From the NCBI RefSeq assembly GCF_009831215.1, contig NZ_WUTW01000005.1, forward strand, positions 1 to 64,000: a stretch of 64,000 bases of DNA, given 5' to 3'. The translations under genes and the position numbers were made by a program. This document shows, one piece after another, positions 15,377-23,041 of this stretch (within the stretch, counting starts at the first letter, position 1; each line of letters opens with the position of its first letter). Source of the stretch: Actinomadura rayongensis (GTDB lineage: Bacteria > Actinomycetota > Actinomycetes > Streptosporangiales > Streptosporangiaceae). The notes under the pieces are model-generated. The model searched no databases. It saw only the letters and a list, made by a program, of their open reading frames with translations, and was not told the DNA's origin.

Positions 15377-17836
15377 TCACCACCAGGGTGGGCGGTACTC
15401 GTCGTCCTGGTCGGCGTCCCTCGGGACGGACGCGCCCGGCGGCTCCTCCGGCGGCGTGGCCGGAACCGGACGCTCGGCGGGCTCGTCCTCGTCGTCCGCC
15501 AAGAACGGCTCACGCAACGCCCGCTGCCGGAACCGCTCCCACTCGTCGTCATCGAAGACGGGCCCGGTGTACTCGTCGTCGTCCTCACTACGCGCCCCGG
15601 ACGCCTCGAAGGTCACATCGACCGGCGCCTTCTCACCGTCCCCCGGCGCAACAGGCCCACGCGACGCGAACAACTCGCCCGGCACACCTGCCCCGTGCGG
15701 CGCGCCAGACCCCGACGCGGGCGGAACGCCCGGCGCGGCAGGCTCACGCGGCGCGGGAGGTGCCGCCTCGCGCGGCGCGGAAGGATTGCGCGGCGCAGCA
15801 GGTCCGCGCGGCGCGGGCCGGACGCCCGGTTGAGTCGGTTCATGCGGCAGAGCCGCCTCATGCGAGGCGACGGACTCGCCCTGCGCGGTAGAACCGCGCG
15901 GCGGGGGCTGGACGTCCGGCGCAGCACGCCCGGATGGCGCGGGCGGGACTCCCGGCGGGGCGGCTTCATGCGGCACAGCCGCTTCACCGGAAGCGAGGGG
16001 GTCGCGCGGCGCGAAAGGCCCCGGTGGTGCGACAGAACCGCGCAGCCCAGGAGGCGCGCCCCGCCCGGACGGCGTGGAAAGGCCGGGCGGCTCGGGCGGG
16101 ACGCCCGGTGAGGCCGGTTCGCGCGGCGCAGCCGTCTCATCCGACACAACAGGCTCGCGCGCCGCGAAAGGTCCGTGCGGGGCGGCAGAGCCGCGCGGCA
16201 TGGGCGGTGCGCCCGGCGCAGCGGACTCGCGCGGCCCGAGCGGAGCGCCCGGCTGGGTCGGTTCGTGCGGCAGAGCCGCCTCGGCCGGGGCGGCAGGTTC
16301 GTGCGGTGTGGCAGGCCCATACGGCGGCGTAGTGGACTCGCGCGGCGTGGGCTCGGCGCCCGGGTGAGTCAGTTCAGGTGGCACGGGTGCCTCGTGTGAG
16401 GAGACGGGGTCGTGCGGCTTGAAAGGGTCGCGCGGTGCGGTGGAGCTGCGGGGTGTTGGTGGGGTGGGTTTGTGTGGCGTGGCCGCTTCGCCTGAGGTGG
16501 CGGGGGTGCGCGGGGTGGTGGGGTGGGGGGTTTGTTCGGCGGGGTCTTGGGGCATTGGGTGGTGGGGCGGGGTGGGGGGAACTGTTTCTGGGCGGCGGCG
16601 GCCTCGCCAGCCGAGCACCAGGCCGATCAGGACGAGCACTCCGCCGCCCACGAGGATGGCGCGGAGCAGGGGGGATGAGGCGGCGGAGGTTGTGGGCTTC
16701 GCGGACGTTGGGGACGTCGTCGGTGGGGGTGTGGCGACCTTGCCGCCGGAGGCTCGGTTCAGTTCGCCTGCGGCCTTGAGGGCGCGGGACGCGTCCAGGG
16801 GGCCTGCGCAGGTCGGCGAGCCCGTTGGCTGGCCGGGGCGGGCGGGGGAGCCCTCCACAAGGGCTTGCTTGATCTTGGGCGGGGTGAGGCTCGGGTAGCG
16901 CGAGCGGATCAGTGCCGCCACCCCGGCGACGATCGCCGAGGACGGGCTCGTCCCGCTGCCGACCACGTAGCCGCTGCCGGGGCCCGCGCTGACGATCTCC
17001 ACTCCGGGGGCGCAGACTCCGACGTAGGGACGGTGGTTGCTGTCCTTCCAGAGGCGTCCGTGCTGGTCCAGCGCGCCGACGGCGATCACGCCGGGGTAGG
17101 CCGCGGGGAAGTTGCGGCGGTTGCCCGTCGCGCCGTCGTTCCCGGCGGACGCGATCAGCACCACGTTCCGGCTCAGCGCGTACTTGATCGCGCTCTCCTC
17201 GGCCCGGCTGCCGTTGCCGTAGAGCTGCCCGCCGCCGAGCGACATGTTCACGACCTGCGCGCCGTGGTCCACCGCGTACCGGATGCCCTGGGCGACGGTG
17301 TCGCGGCTGAGGCCGGAGCGGCCCGCGCGGCGCACCGGGTCGTCGTTCTCCCACGTCACCCGGATCGAGAGGATCTTGCTGAGCGGGGCGACGCCGATGA
17401 CGCCGCGCCGTCCGTCCGCGCCGTTGCCGTGGCCGGCGATGATGCTGGCCATCGACGTCCCGTGCTGGCCCCAGTAGCGGCTGCCGGGACGGCGTTTGCC
17501 GCCCGTCAGGTCCGGGCCGCTGAGGACGCGTCCGGCGAGGTCGGGATGGCGGCCGTCCACGCCGGTGTCCAGGACGGCGACCGTCACGCCCGCGCCGCGC
17601 GCGTACCGCCAGGCGCGGGCCGCGCGGATCGTCGTGAGGTGCCATTCGCGGGCGCGGATCTGGTCGGTGGGGGTCCGCAGCAGCGCCTTCCCGGCGGCGC
17701 CCTCGATGGAGCGGGACGCGCCCGTCCCGCCGCCCGGCCACAGCCCGACCGGGACGGCGACGGCGGCGGCCAGCGCCAGCGCGGTCAGCGCGCCGGTGAC
17801 ACGGGCCGGCGTCCGGCGACGACGCGCCTGGTCCAC
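15377..17836 (-). CDS. Membrane subtilase (S8) with long Pro-rich cytoplasmic tail
   Basis: The 819-residue protein opens with a signal sequence (residues about 12-33). A subtilisin domain follows, with D90 (VAVLDTGVDG), H125 (GQHGTSMAS), oxyanion N233 (ASAGNDG) and S297 (GSGTSPSS). It then has a Thr/Pro linker and a transmembrane helix (391-410). This is the layout of mycosin-like proteases. Unlike them it continues for about 410 cytoplasmic residues of Pro/Ala/Arg/Glu low complexity with recurring HEPTQPG-like units, and ends in acidic patches and PPWW. No type VII secretion genes are nearby. The GTG at 17836 follows GGAGGAGGTG. Confidence 0.88.
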   Translation of the reverse strand: MDQARRRRTPARVTGALTALALAAAVAVPVGLWPGGGTGASRSIEGAAGKALLRTPTDQIRAREWHLTTIRAARAWRYARGAGVTVAVLDTGVDGRHPDLAGRVLSGPDLTGGKRRPGSRYWGQHGTSMASIIAGHGNGADGRRGVIGVAPLSKILSIRVTWENDDPVRRAGRSGLSRDTVAQGIRYAVDHGAQVVNMSLGGGQLYGNGSRAEESAIKYALSRNVVLIASAGNDGATGNRRNFPAAYPGVIAVGALDQHGRLWKDSNHRPYVGVCAPGVEIVSAGPGSGYVVGSGTSPSSAIVAGVAALIRSRYPSLTPPKIKQALVEGSPARPGQPTGSPTCAGPLDASRALKAAGELNRASGGKVATPPPTTSPTSAKPTTSAASSPLLRAILVGGGVLVLIGLVLGWRGRRRPETVPPTPPHHPMPQDPAEQTPHPTTPRTPATSGEAATPHKPTPPTPRSSTAPRDPFKPHDPVSSHEAPVPPELTHPGAEPTPRESTTPPYGPATPHEPAAPAEAALPHEPTQPGAPLGPRESAAPGAPPMPRGSAAPHGPFAAREPVVSDETAAPREPASPGVPPEPPGLSTPSGRGAPPGLRGSVAPPGPFAPRDPLASGEAAVPHEAAPPGVPPAPSGRAAPDVQPPPRGSTAQGESVASHEAALPHEPTQPGVRPAPRGPAAPRNPSAPREAAPPAPREPAAPGVPPASGSGAPHGAGVPGELFASRGPVAPGDGEKAPVDVTFEASGARSEDDDEYTGPVFDDDEWERFRQRALREPFLADDEDEPAERPVPATPPEEPPGASVPRDADQDDEYRPPWW

Positions 17837-17964
17837 CGCCGCACCTCCTCCCCCGGCCGCGTTTCCGCGGGAGCCACCCACGGCGGGCACGGGGCATTCT
17901 TGCAGTTGCGTCCCGGCGGGAGCGACCCCCCTCCGCGCGGCCGGGCCGGGGAGGGGGACGCGCG

Positions 17965-19650
17965 TCAGACCGATCCGGCTCCCGTCAGGGCCCGGACGGA
18001 CAGGTCGTCGTGGCGTTCCTCGTCCGGCTCCTCGTCGCTGAGCAGCGTCCCGAGGACGGCGCACAGGAACCCGAACGGAATGGACACCAGGCCCGGGTTC
18101 TCCATCGGGAAGATGTGGAAGTCCACCCCGGCGGGGAACAGGGACTGGCTCGCGCCCGTCACCGGGTCGATCTTCCCGGACACGACCGGCGAGAAGAACA
18201 CGAGCACCAGCGAGCTGACCAGCCCGCCGTAGATCCCGGCGACGACGCCGCGCGTGTTGAACCGCCGCCAGAACAGCGACAGCGTGATCGCGGGCAGGTT
18301 CGCCGCCGCGGCCATCGCGAACGCCAGCGCGACGAGGAACGCCACGTTGAGGTTCTTGGCGATCACCGCGAGGACGATCGCGAGCGTCCCGATCACGAGC
18401 GCGGCGAACCGGGCGACCGCGACCTCCTGCGACTCGCGCGGCCGTCCGAGCATCAGCACGTGCCCGAAGAAGTCGTGCGCCAGGGACGTGGACGACGCCA
18501 GCACCAGCCCCGACACGACCGCGAGGATCGTCGCGAACGCGACCGCCGCGATGAACGCGAGCAGCAGGTCGCCGCCGAGGTCGCCCCAGAAGTGCTGGCC
18601 GATGGCCCGGGCGAGCTGCGGCGCGGCGGTGTTGCCCGCCGGGTCCTGCGCGACGATCGCGTCGTGCCCGACCAGCGCGGTCGCGCCGAAGCCGAGCGCG
18701 ATCGTCATCAGGTAGAAGACGCCGACCAGGCCGATCGCCCAGTTGACGGACGTGCGCGCCGCCCGCGCGTCCGGGACGGTGAAGAACCGCGTGACGATGT
18801 GCGGCAGCCCGGCCGTCCCGAGGATCAGCGCGAGCGCGAGGCTGATCAGGTCGAGCTTGTTGACGATCGTCTGCCCGGGATCGCCCGGAACGTCCTGCGC
18901 GTACTTCAGGCCGGGCCGCAGGAACGCGTCGCCGTGCCCGCTGCTGTGCGCCGCCGAGCCGAGCAGCGTGGACGGGTCGAACCCGAACCGGGCGAGGACG
19001 AGCAGGCTCAGCACGGCCGCGCCGCCGAGCAGCAGCACCGCCTTGATGATCTGCACCCAGGTGGTGGCCTTCATCCCGCCGAACATCACGTAGAAGATCA
19101 TCAGCGCGCCGACCACGATGATCGTCATGACCTGCGCGGTGCCCGCGGACATGCCGAGGAACGTCTCGCCGGGCCGGATGCCGAGCAGCAGCGACACGAG
19201 CGCGCCCGCGCCGACCATCTGCGCCAGCAGGTAGAACACCGACACGGTGACGGTGGAGATCGCCGCCGCCGTCCGGACGGGCGGCTGCCGCATCCGGTAG
19301 GCGAGCACGTCCGCCATCGTGAACCGGCCCGCGTTGCGCATCAGCTCGACCAGCAGCAGCGTCAGCAGCCACGCCACGAGGAAGCCGACGGAGTACAGGA
19401 ACCCGTCATAACCGGACAGCGCGATCAGGCCCGCGATGCCGAGGAACGACGCCGCCGACATGTAGTCGCCCGCGAGCGCGATGCCGTTCTGCGGGCCGGA
19501 GAAGACGCGTCCGCCCGCGTAGAAGTCCGTCGCGCCGCGGGTGTTGGCGCGCGCCCACAGGGTGATGCCGAGGGTGATGCCGATGAACGCCAGGAACATC
19601 AGGAACGTCAGGGCGCGTCCGCTCATCGGCCCGGCCGCCGCCGCGATCAT
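17965..19650 (-). CDS. actP: Sodium/solute symporter, acetate permease type (ActP)
   Basis: A 561-residue protein with about 13 transmembrane helices and the SSS-family sequence from N-terminus (TDFYAGGRVFSGPQNGIALA) to C-terminus. FGGMKATTWVQIIKAVLL and GLPHIVTRFFTVPDA match acetate/monocarboxylate symporters. The start at 19650 overlaps the stop of the DUF485 gene (ATGA), the classical yjcH-actP arrangement, so translation is coupled. Substrate specificity among acetate, propionate and pyruvate cannot be read from the sequence. Confidence 0.92.
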   Translation of the reverse strand: MIAAAAGPMSGRALTFLMFLAFIGITLGITLWARANTRGATDFYAGGRVFSGPQNGIALAGDYMSAASFLGIAGLIALSGYDGFLYSVGFLVAWLLTLLLVELMRNAGRFTMADVLAYRMRQPPVRTAAAISTVTVSVFYLLAQMVGAGALVSLLLGIRPGETFLGMSAGTAQVMTIIVVGALMIFYVMFGGMKATTWVQIIKAVLLLGGAAVLSLLVLARFGFDPSTLLGSAAHSSGHGDAFLRPGLKYAQDVPGDPGQTIVNKLDLISLALALILGTAGLPHIVTRFFTVPDARAARTSVNWAIGLVGVFYLMTIALGFGATALVGHDAIVAQDPAGNTAAPQLARAIGQHFWGDLGGDLLLAFIAAVAFATILAVVSGLVLASSTSLAHDFFGHVLMLGRPRESQEVAVARFAALVIGTLAIVLAVIAKNLNVAFLVALAFAMAAAANLPAITLSLFWRRFNTRGVVAGIYGGLVSSLVLVFFSPVVSGKIDPVTGASQSLFPAGVDFHIFPMENPGLVSIPFGFLCAVLGTLLSDEEPDEERHDDLSVRALTGAGSV

Positions 19651-20228
19651 CGGAGCCACCCCGGGTCGGTGCGGATCGGGCCGGTCCAGCCGCCGTCGCG
19701 GGCGCGCTGCTGGTCGGGCGCGGTGCGGCGGGCGCGCTGCTCGGGGATCCCGTCCGGGACGGGCCGGCGGGCCAGGCCGGCGGCGGGCTCGCGGCCCTTG
19801 GCGTGCCGTCCGCCGCGCGGCGCCACCCGCCGGTCGCCGGGGTCGACGCCGAGCGGCGCGACGTCGGCGGACTCGGCCTCGCGGCGCAGCTCGGCGGCCA
19901 GCGGGTCCAGAGCGCGGCGCGCGTAGGCGGTGTACCACCAGGCCAGCGCGAACGTCGAGACGAACTGGAGGATGCCGAGGACGAGCGCGACGTTGACGTC
20001 CCCGACCACCTTGCCCGCCATGAAGCCGCGGGCGAACGCCGACAGCAGCACGTAGAGCAGGTACCAGCCGAGGAACGTCCCGACGATCGTCAGGGCGTGA
20101 CGGCGGTACCTGCGCCGCAACGCCCGGAACCGCTCGTCGTCCGCCATGGCGGCGAACCGCGTCCCCGGCCGTTGCCGGACCGCCCGGCCGCCGCTCCGGC
20201 GCTCCGGTGGCCGCGAGTCCCAGACCAT
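19647..20228 (-). CDS. DUF485 membrane protein, YjcH-like, with extended tail
   Basis: The 193-residue protein contains the DUF485 core with two transmembrane helices (IVGTFLGWYLLYVLLSAFA and ILQFVSTFALAWWYTAYA), the usual small partner of ActP symporters. Family members are about 100 residues. Here an Arg-rich N-terminal extension of about 34 residues and a long basic hydrophilic C-terminus are added. The start at 20228 is chosen for GGAGGG five bases upstream; the internal ATG nearer the domain has no binding site. It is first in the symporter operon. The upstream gap 20229-20484 holds no gene. Confidence 0.85.
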   Translation of the reverse strand: MVWDSRPPERRSGGRAVRQRPGTRFAAMADDERFRALRRRYRRHALTIVGTFLGWYLLYVLLSAFARGFMAGKVVGDVNVALVLGILQFVSTFALAWWYTAYARRALDPLAAELRREAESADVAPLGVDPGDRRVAPRGGRHAKGREPAAGLARRPVPDGIPEQRARRTAPDQQRARDGGWTGPIRTDPGWLR

Positions 20229-20484
20229 CCGACCCTCCAACCTCGTGATGACACTGTGTAGCGATGACGTCACTATGAGATCAAAGAATGATGGGGGATA
20301 GCGGCCGGTTCACGAGAATGGGAGAAAAAGAGGCCACGGCAAGGTCAACTCGTCGCGTCGGTACCGGGACCAAGCGGGACGAAATGCGTTCTTTTCCGGC
20401 CTCCGCCGATGAACCCTATGCGCCACGGTCCGCACACGCGCCCTGTCCCGGGCGCGCCGAAACCACCGCGCCCGGGTGACCGAA

Positions 20485-21633
20485 TCATGGCGCGGGGGTG
20501 CCGCCGATGTCCGGGCCGCCGGGCCAGAGCGTGCGCAGCGCACGCGGCGTGAGAGGGCGCTGGTAGGCGGCTTTCAGGACGTTGTTCCGGCTCTCTTCGT
20601 TCGCTTCGGCCAGGTGGGCGAACCATTCCATTCCCGCCGGATACACCCAAAGGTAGGAGCGAAGCTGCGGATTGTCGCGACGGTCGCGAATGACGTTTCG
20701 TCCGGCTTTTCCGTCCCACCAGGGGAGGCGGGCGCGCATGCCGTCGGCGACGTCGTCAATGGACATTCCTGAATTGACCTGCACATGCGCCCTGGCCCTG
20801 ACGAGCTGCACATAATGATCGAACCGGACGCGGGCGACGAGCGGCGCGTCGTCCGGCAGCAGGAACAGCGGCCACGCCTGCGCCAGGCCCTCCAGCGTCA
20901 CCTGGTACAGCGCGTGCACCGACAGCAGGCGCACCCACGGGACGTCCTCGGTCCCGGCCCGCTCGGACAGGCTCGCGCTCTGCAGCCCGTGGCCGAGCAC
21001 CTCGTGCAGCGCGAACTGCCGCGCGCCGACGCGGGTGAACTCGACCTGCGGCAGGTTGAGCCGCAGCCGGACGTCGCGGCCCGCGCCGTCGAGCCAGTAC
21101 GCCCAGTACGCGTCGACGGCGACGGCCTCGATGCTCAGCCGGTAGTCGGCGGTGCTCCCGGTCGCGGCGCGGACGAGCGGCTCCAGCTCGGCGACGGCGT
21201 CGCGGATCGCGCCGGGGGCGGCCAGGACGTCCAGCGGTTCCTCCAGCGCGCGCAGCTCCCGGTGCGCGGCCGGGCCCCACGCGACGCCGACCTTCTCCAG
21301 CGCGCTCTCGGCCTGCCGCCGCACGGCGTCGAGGCGGTCGTCGTCCCAGCCGTGGGCGACGCAGCCCTGCGTCGCGCGGACGTAGGCGTCCAGCGGCGGC
21401 CGTTCGCCGTGCAGCGCGTCGAGGTAGGCGAGGTCGGCGTCGATGCGCTCGGCGACTTCGCCCTCGGCGTCGGCCCGCAGTGCTCGCAGCCGCCGCCGGA
21501 CCTCGGCCCGGTCCAGCGGCGCCGCCCGCTCCCCCGGCCGGCAGTCGAAGTCGATCACCGGCTCGCCGCCGGAGGCCCGCTCGAACGCGTCCCACGCCCG
21601 CAGGACGCGCTCGGTCTCGTCCCGCACGCTCAC
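20485..21633 (-). CDS. Putative zinc metallopeptidase (HEVLGHG), family unassigned
   Basis: The 382-residue soluble protein has HEVLGHGLQ at residues 210-218, a gluzincin-type HExxH motif. E248 in TLEGLAQAW is placed to be the third zinc ligand. The N-terminal 200 residues are helical with no signal peptide, so it probably acts in the cytosol. HEVLGHGLQ is reminiscent of the DUF885 motif HExxPGHxxQ, but the rest does not let me assign it. GTG starts at 21633 or 21642 are both possible; 21633 is slightly better placed for a GGTGG site. It is monocistronic, next to tRNA-Thr. Confidence 0.68.
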   Translation of the reverse strand: MSVRDETERVLRAWDAFERASGGEPVIDFDCRPGERAAPLDRAEVRRRLRALRADAEGEVAERIDADLAYLDALHGERPPLDAYVRATQGCVAHGWDDDRLDAVRRQAESALEKVGVAWGPAAHRELRALEEPLDVLAAPGAIRDAVAELEPLVRAATGSTADYRLSIEAVAVDAYWAYWLDGAGRDVRLRLNLPQVEFTRVGARQFALHEVLGHGLQSASLSERAGTEDVPWVRLLSVHALYQVTLEGLAQAWPLFLLPDDAPLVARVRFDHYVQLVRARAHVQVNSGMSIDDVADGMRARLPWWDGKAGRNVIRDRRDNPQLRSYLWVYPAGMEWFAHLAEANEESRNNVLKAAYQRPLTPRALRTLWPGGPDIGGTPAP

Positions 21634-21755
21634 ATCCGCCACCCTATGACCGTCCCGCACCGGTGTTCCCGGCTTCGCGCCGCTCGTCACGCTCGCGCGC
21701 GTCGGGCCGGGCGACGGTATTGTGGGGCTGCCGGGTACTACGCACCCCCGGCCGC

Positions 21756-21829
21756 GCCCCTGTAGCTCAGTCGGCCAGAGCAGCTGTCTTGTAAACAGCA
21801 GGTCGCCGGTTCGAATCCGGCCGGGGGCT
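21756..21829 (+). tRNA. tRNA-Thr (anticodon UGU)
   Basis: A full cloverleaf: acceptor GCCCCTG/CGGGGGC (21756-21762 and 21822-21828), D stem GCTC/GAGC, anticodon stem GCTGT/ACAGC with loop CTTGTAA and anticodon TGT (21790-21792), T arm GCCGG-TTCGAAT-CCGGC, discriminator U. CCA is not encoded. It reads ACA codons, which are rare in this G+C-rich genome. Confidence 0.97.
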
Positions 21830-22026
21830 CACCCTCCGCCGGACGTCCGCCGCGCGGCCGGCGGACGCACCTTCCGGCCCCCCTGGAACGCGCCGTCCCC
21901 GGACCGCGCGACGCTCCGCCACTGGTCCAGCTCGGCGCGGCAGTCCGCGCGATGTTCCAGGTGGGACGGCTCGGGCCGGGTCTCGTCGGGACGGCCCGCC
22001 ATGGCGACGAGTTCGTCGAGGCTCAG
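21829..22026 (-). pseudogene. Anti-sigma-like fragment (SLDELVAM...HLEHRADC)
   Basis: The frame reads SLDELVAMAGRPDETRP and then HLEHRADCRAELDQW, like the short N-terminal zinc-binding segment of anti-sigma factors (H-x3-C near the start of a helix). It stops after about 66 residues without the membrane or sensor part, and it lacks a normal start codon at its beginning: GTT-CAC-CTG follows the sigma stop and the first ATG is internal. Its stop touches the tRNA discriminator base. It is most likely a decayed partner of the sigma remnant just upstream. Confidence 0.5.
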
Positions 22027-22154
22027 GTGAACGATGCGTCGGTCATGATCCGAGTCCCCCTTTCGGGCATCGAGCGGACGAGGGCGGCGCGTGCCGCGGA
22101 CAGCTGGCTCATGACCGTCCCGACGGGGACGTCGAGCGCCCCTGCCCGGAGGAG
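22023..22154 (-). pseudogene. C-terminal remnant of an ECF sigma factor
   Basis: The frame ends with GALDVPVGTVMSQLSAARAA and then LVRSMPERGTR, the last helix-turn-helix of sigma region 4.2 (compare DVPVGTVKSRLSRAR). Only about 40 residues remain; regions 2-4.1 are absent. The similarity breaks at about 22145, exactly where the 52-bp repeats begin. The downstream anti-sigma-like frame overlaps its stop, as in intact sigma/anti-sigma pairs. Confidence 0.6.
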
Positions 22155-22320
22155 GCGACACCTTCGAGCGCCGAAAAGATCCGCCGCACGCTCATGCCCA
22201 GGGAGGTGACACTGCCGAGCCCTGGCGAGGAACCGCCGCGCGGCCATGGCCGTAGAAGGTCACACCACCGGGCGCCGGCGGGGAACCGGTGCGCGGCCGT
22301 GCCCGGGGAGGGTGTGCGGG
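22145..22320. repeat. Three degenerate 52-bp tandem repeats
   Basis: Units start at 22145, 22197 and 22250, with a partial unit at 22302, so spacing is 52, 53 and 52. Each begins with a form of CCCGGGGAGGTGACAC and ends with a form of GGAACCGNNGCGCGGCCRTG. Identity between units 2 and 3 is high by eye; unit 1 is more diverged. There is no open frame of interest. The array fills the gap between the sigma remnant and the DinB gene. Confidence 0.65.
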
Positions 22321-22815
22321 TCAGCCCATGGTCTTCGCTCCGTCGATCGACTCGCGGATGATGTCGGCGTGGCCCGCGTGCTGGGACGTCTCGGCCACCA
22401 GGTGGACGAGGACCCGGCGGGCCGAGCGGCGGGCGTTCGGCGGGAACCACGGCGCCTGCGGCAGCGGCTGGGACGCGCCGAGGTCCGGCAGGGAGCGGAA
22501 GACCTTCTCGGTTTCGGCGGCCACCTCGTCGTAGCGGGCCAGCTCGCCCGCCAGCGTCTCGCCGTCCAGGAGCCGGAAGTCGTCGGCCCAGGCGGCGGAG
22601 GCCTCCAGCGCGTCCGGCCCCGCGACGACGAAGCGGACCCATCTCTCCTCGGTGTTGGCGACGTGCTTGATGATCCCGCCGAGGCTCAGTTCGCTGGCCG
22701 TGGGGCGCAGGACGGCCTGCTCGTCGGTGATGTCGCGGACCGTCCGGCGCAGGAGGCCCCGGTGCACGGCCAGCGCGTCGAGGAGTTCGTCCAGCTCGGT
22801 CGTCTCGTTCGTCAT
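22321..22815 (-). CDS. DinB-family (DUF664) protein
   Basis: The 164-residue four-helix protein has the DinB metal ligands H49-type in GGIIKHVANTEERW and late histidines in VHLVAETSQHAGHADIIRE. These are hallmarks of the DinB/DUF664 group, many of which are thiol-dependent S-transferases using mycothiol in actinobacteria. Its substrate cannot be read. The ATG at 22815 gives the usual start (MTNETTELDELL). Upstream, at 22865-22883, a short GCCCT-TGATC-AGGGC hairpin followed by TTTT lies in the gap to the divergent subtilase gene. Confidence 0.9.
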   Translation of the reverse strand: MTNETTELDELLDALAVHRGLLRRTVRDITDEQAVLRPTASELSLGGIIKHVANTEERWVRFVVAGPDALEASAAWADDFRLLDGETLAGELARYDEVAAETEKVFRSLPDLGASQPLPQAPWFPPNARRSARRVLVHLVAETSQHAGHADIIRESIDGAKTMG

Positions 22816-23041
22816 GCCCGTCACTCTACGAGCCGCCTCTGACATTTTCCGGGCCCCGAATCTTGCCCTTGATCAGGGCTTTTGTCCCTTATCGGACGAC
22901 CGCGCGCCCGGTTCGGCGTCCGGCGCGTGTGGGCGCGACAAGTAAGCACTTTCTGCTGTTTGTCACCGCAAGCCGTATCGCGAACGGCCGAAGGTGAGAC
23001 ATTCTCGTATCCGCATGATCGCCCCCTGGGACGGAGTCCGT

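Noticed and set aside
14573..16111. 512-residue plus-strand frame running from the pentamer repeats into the subtilase tail
   Set aside because: Its sequence is repeat-derived Arg/Ala/Pro and then the antisense of a Pro-rich coding tail; no start signal or domain.
18010..19926. 638-residue frame opposite the symporter
   Set aside because: Antisense shadow; the symporter on the other strand has complete family motifs.
22865..22883. GCCCT-TGATC-AGGGC-TTTT as a terminator
   Set aside because: The stem is only 5 bp and lies in a divergent promoter gap where no upstream plus-strand gene needs ending; kept only as a remark.
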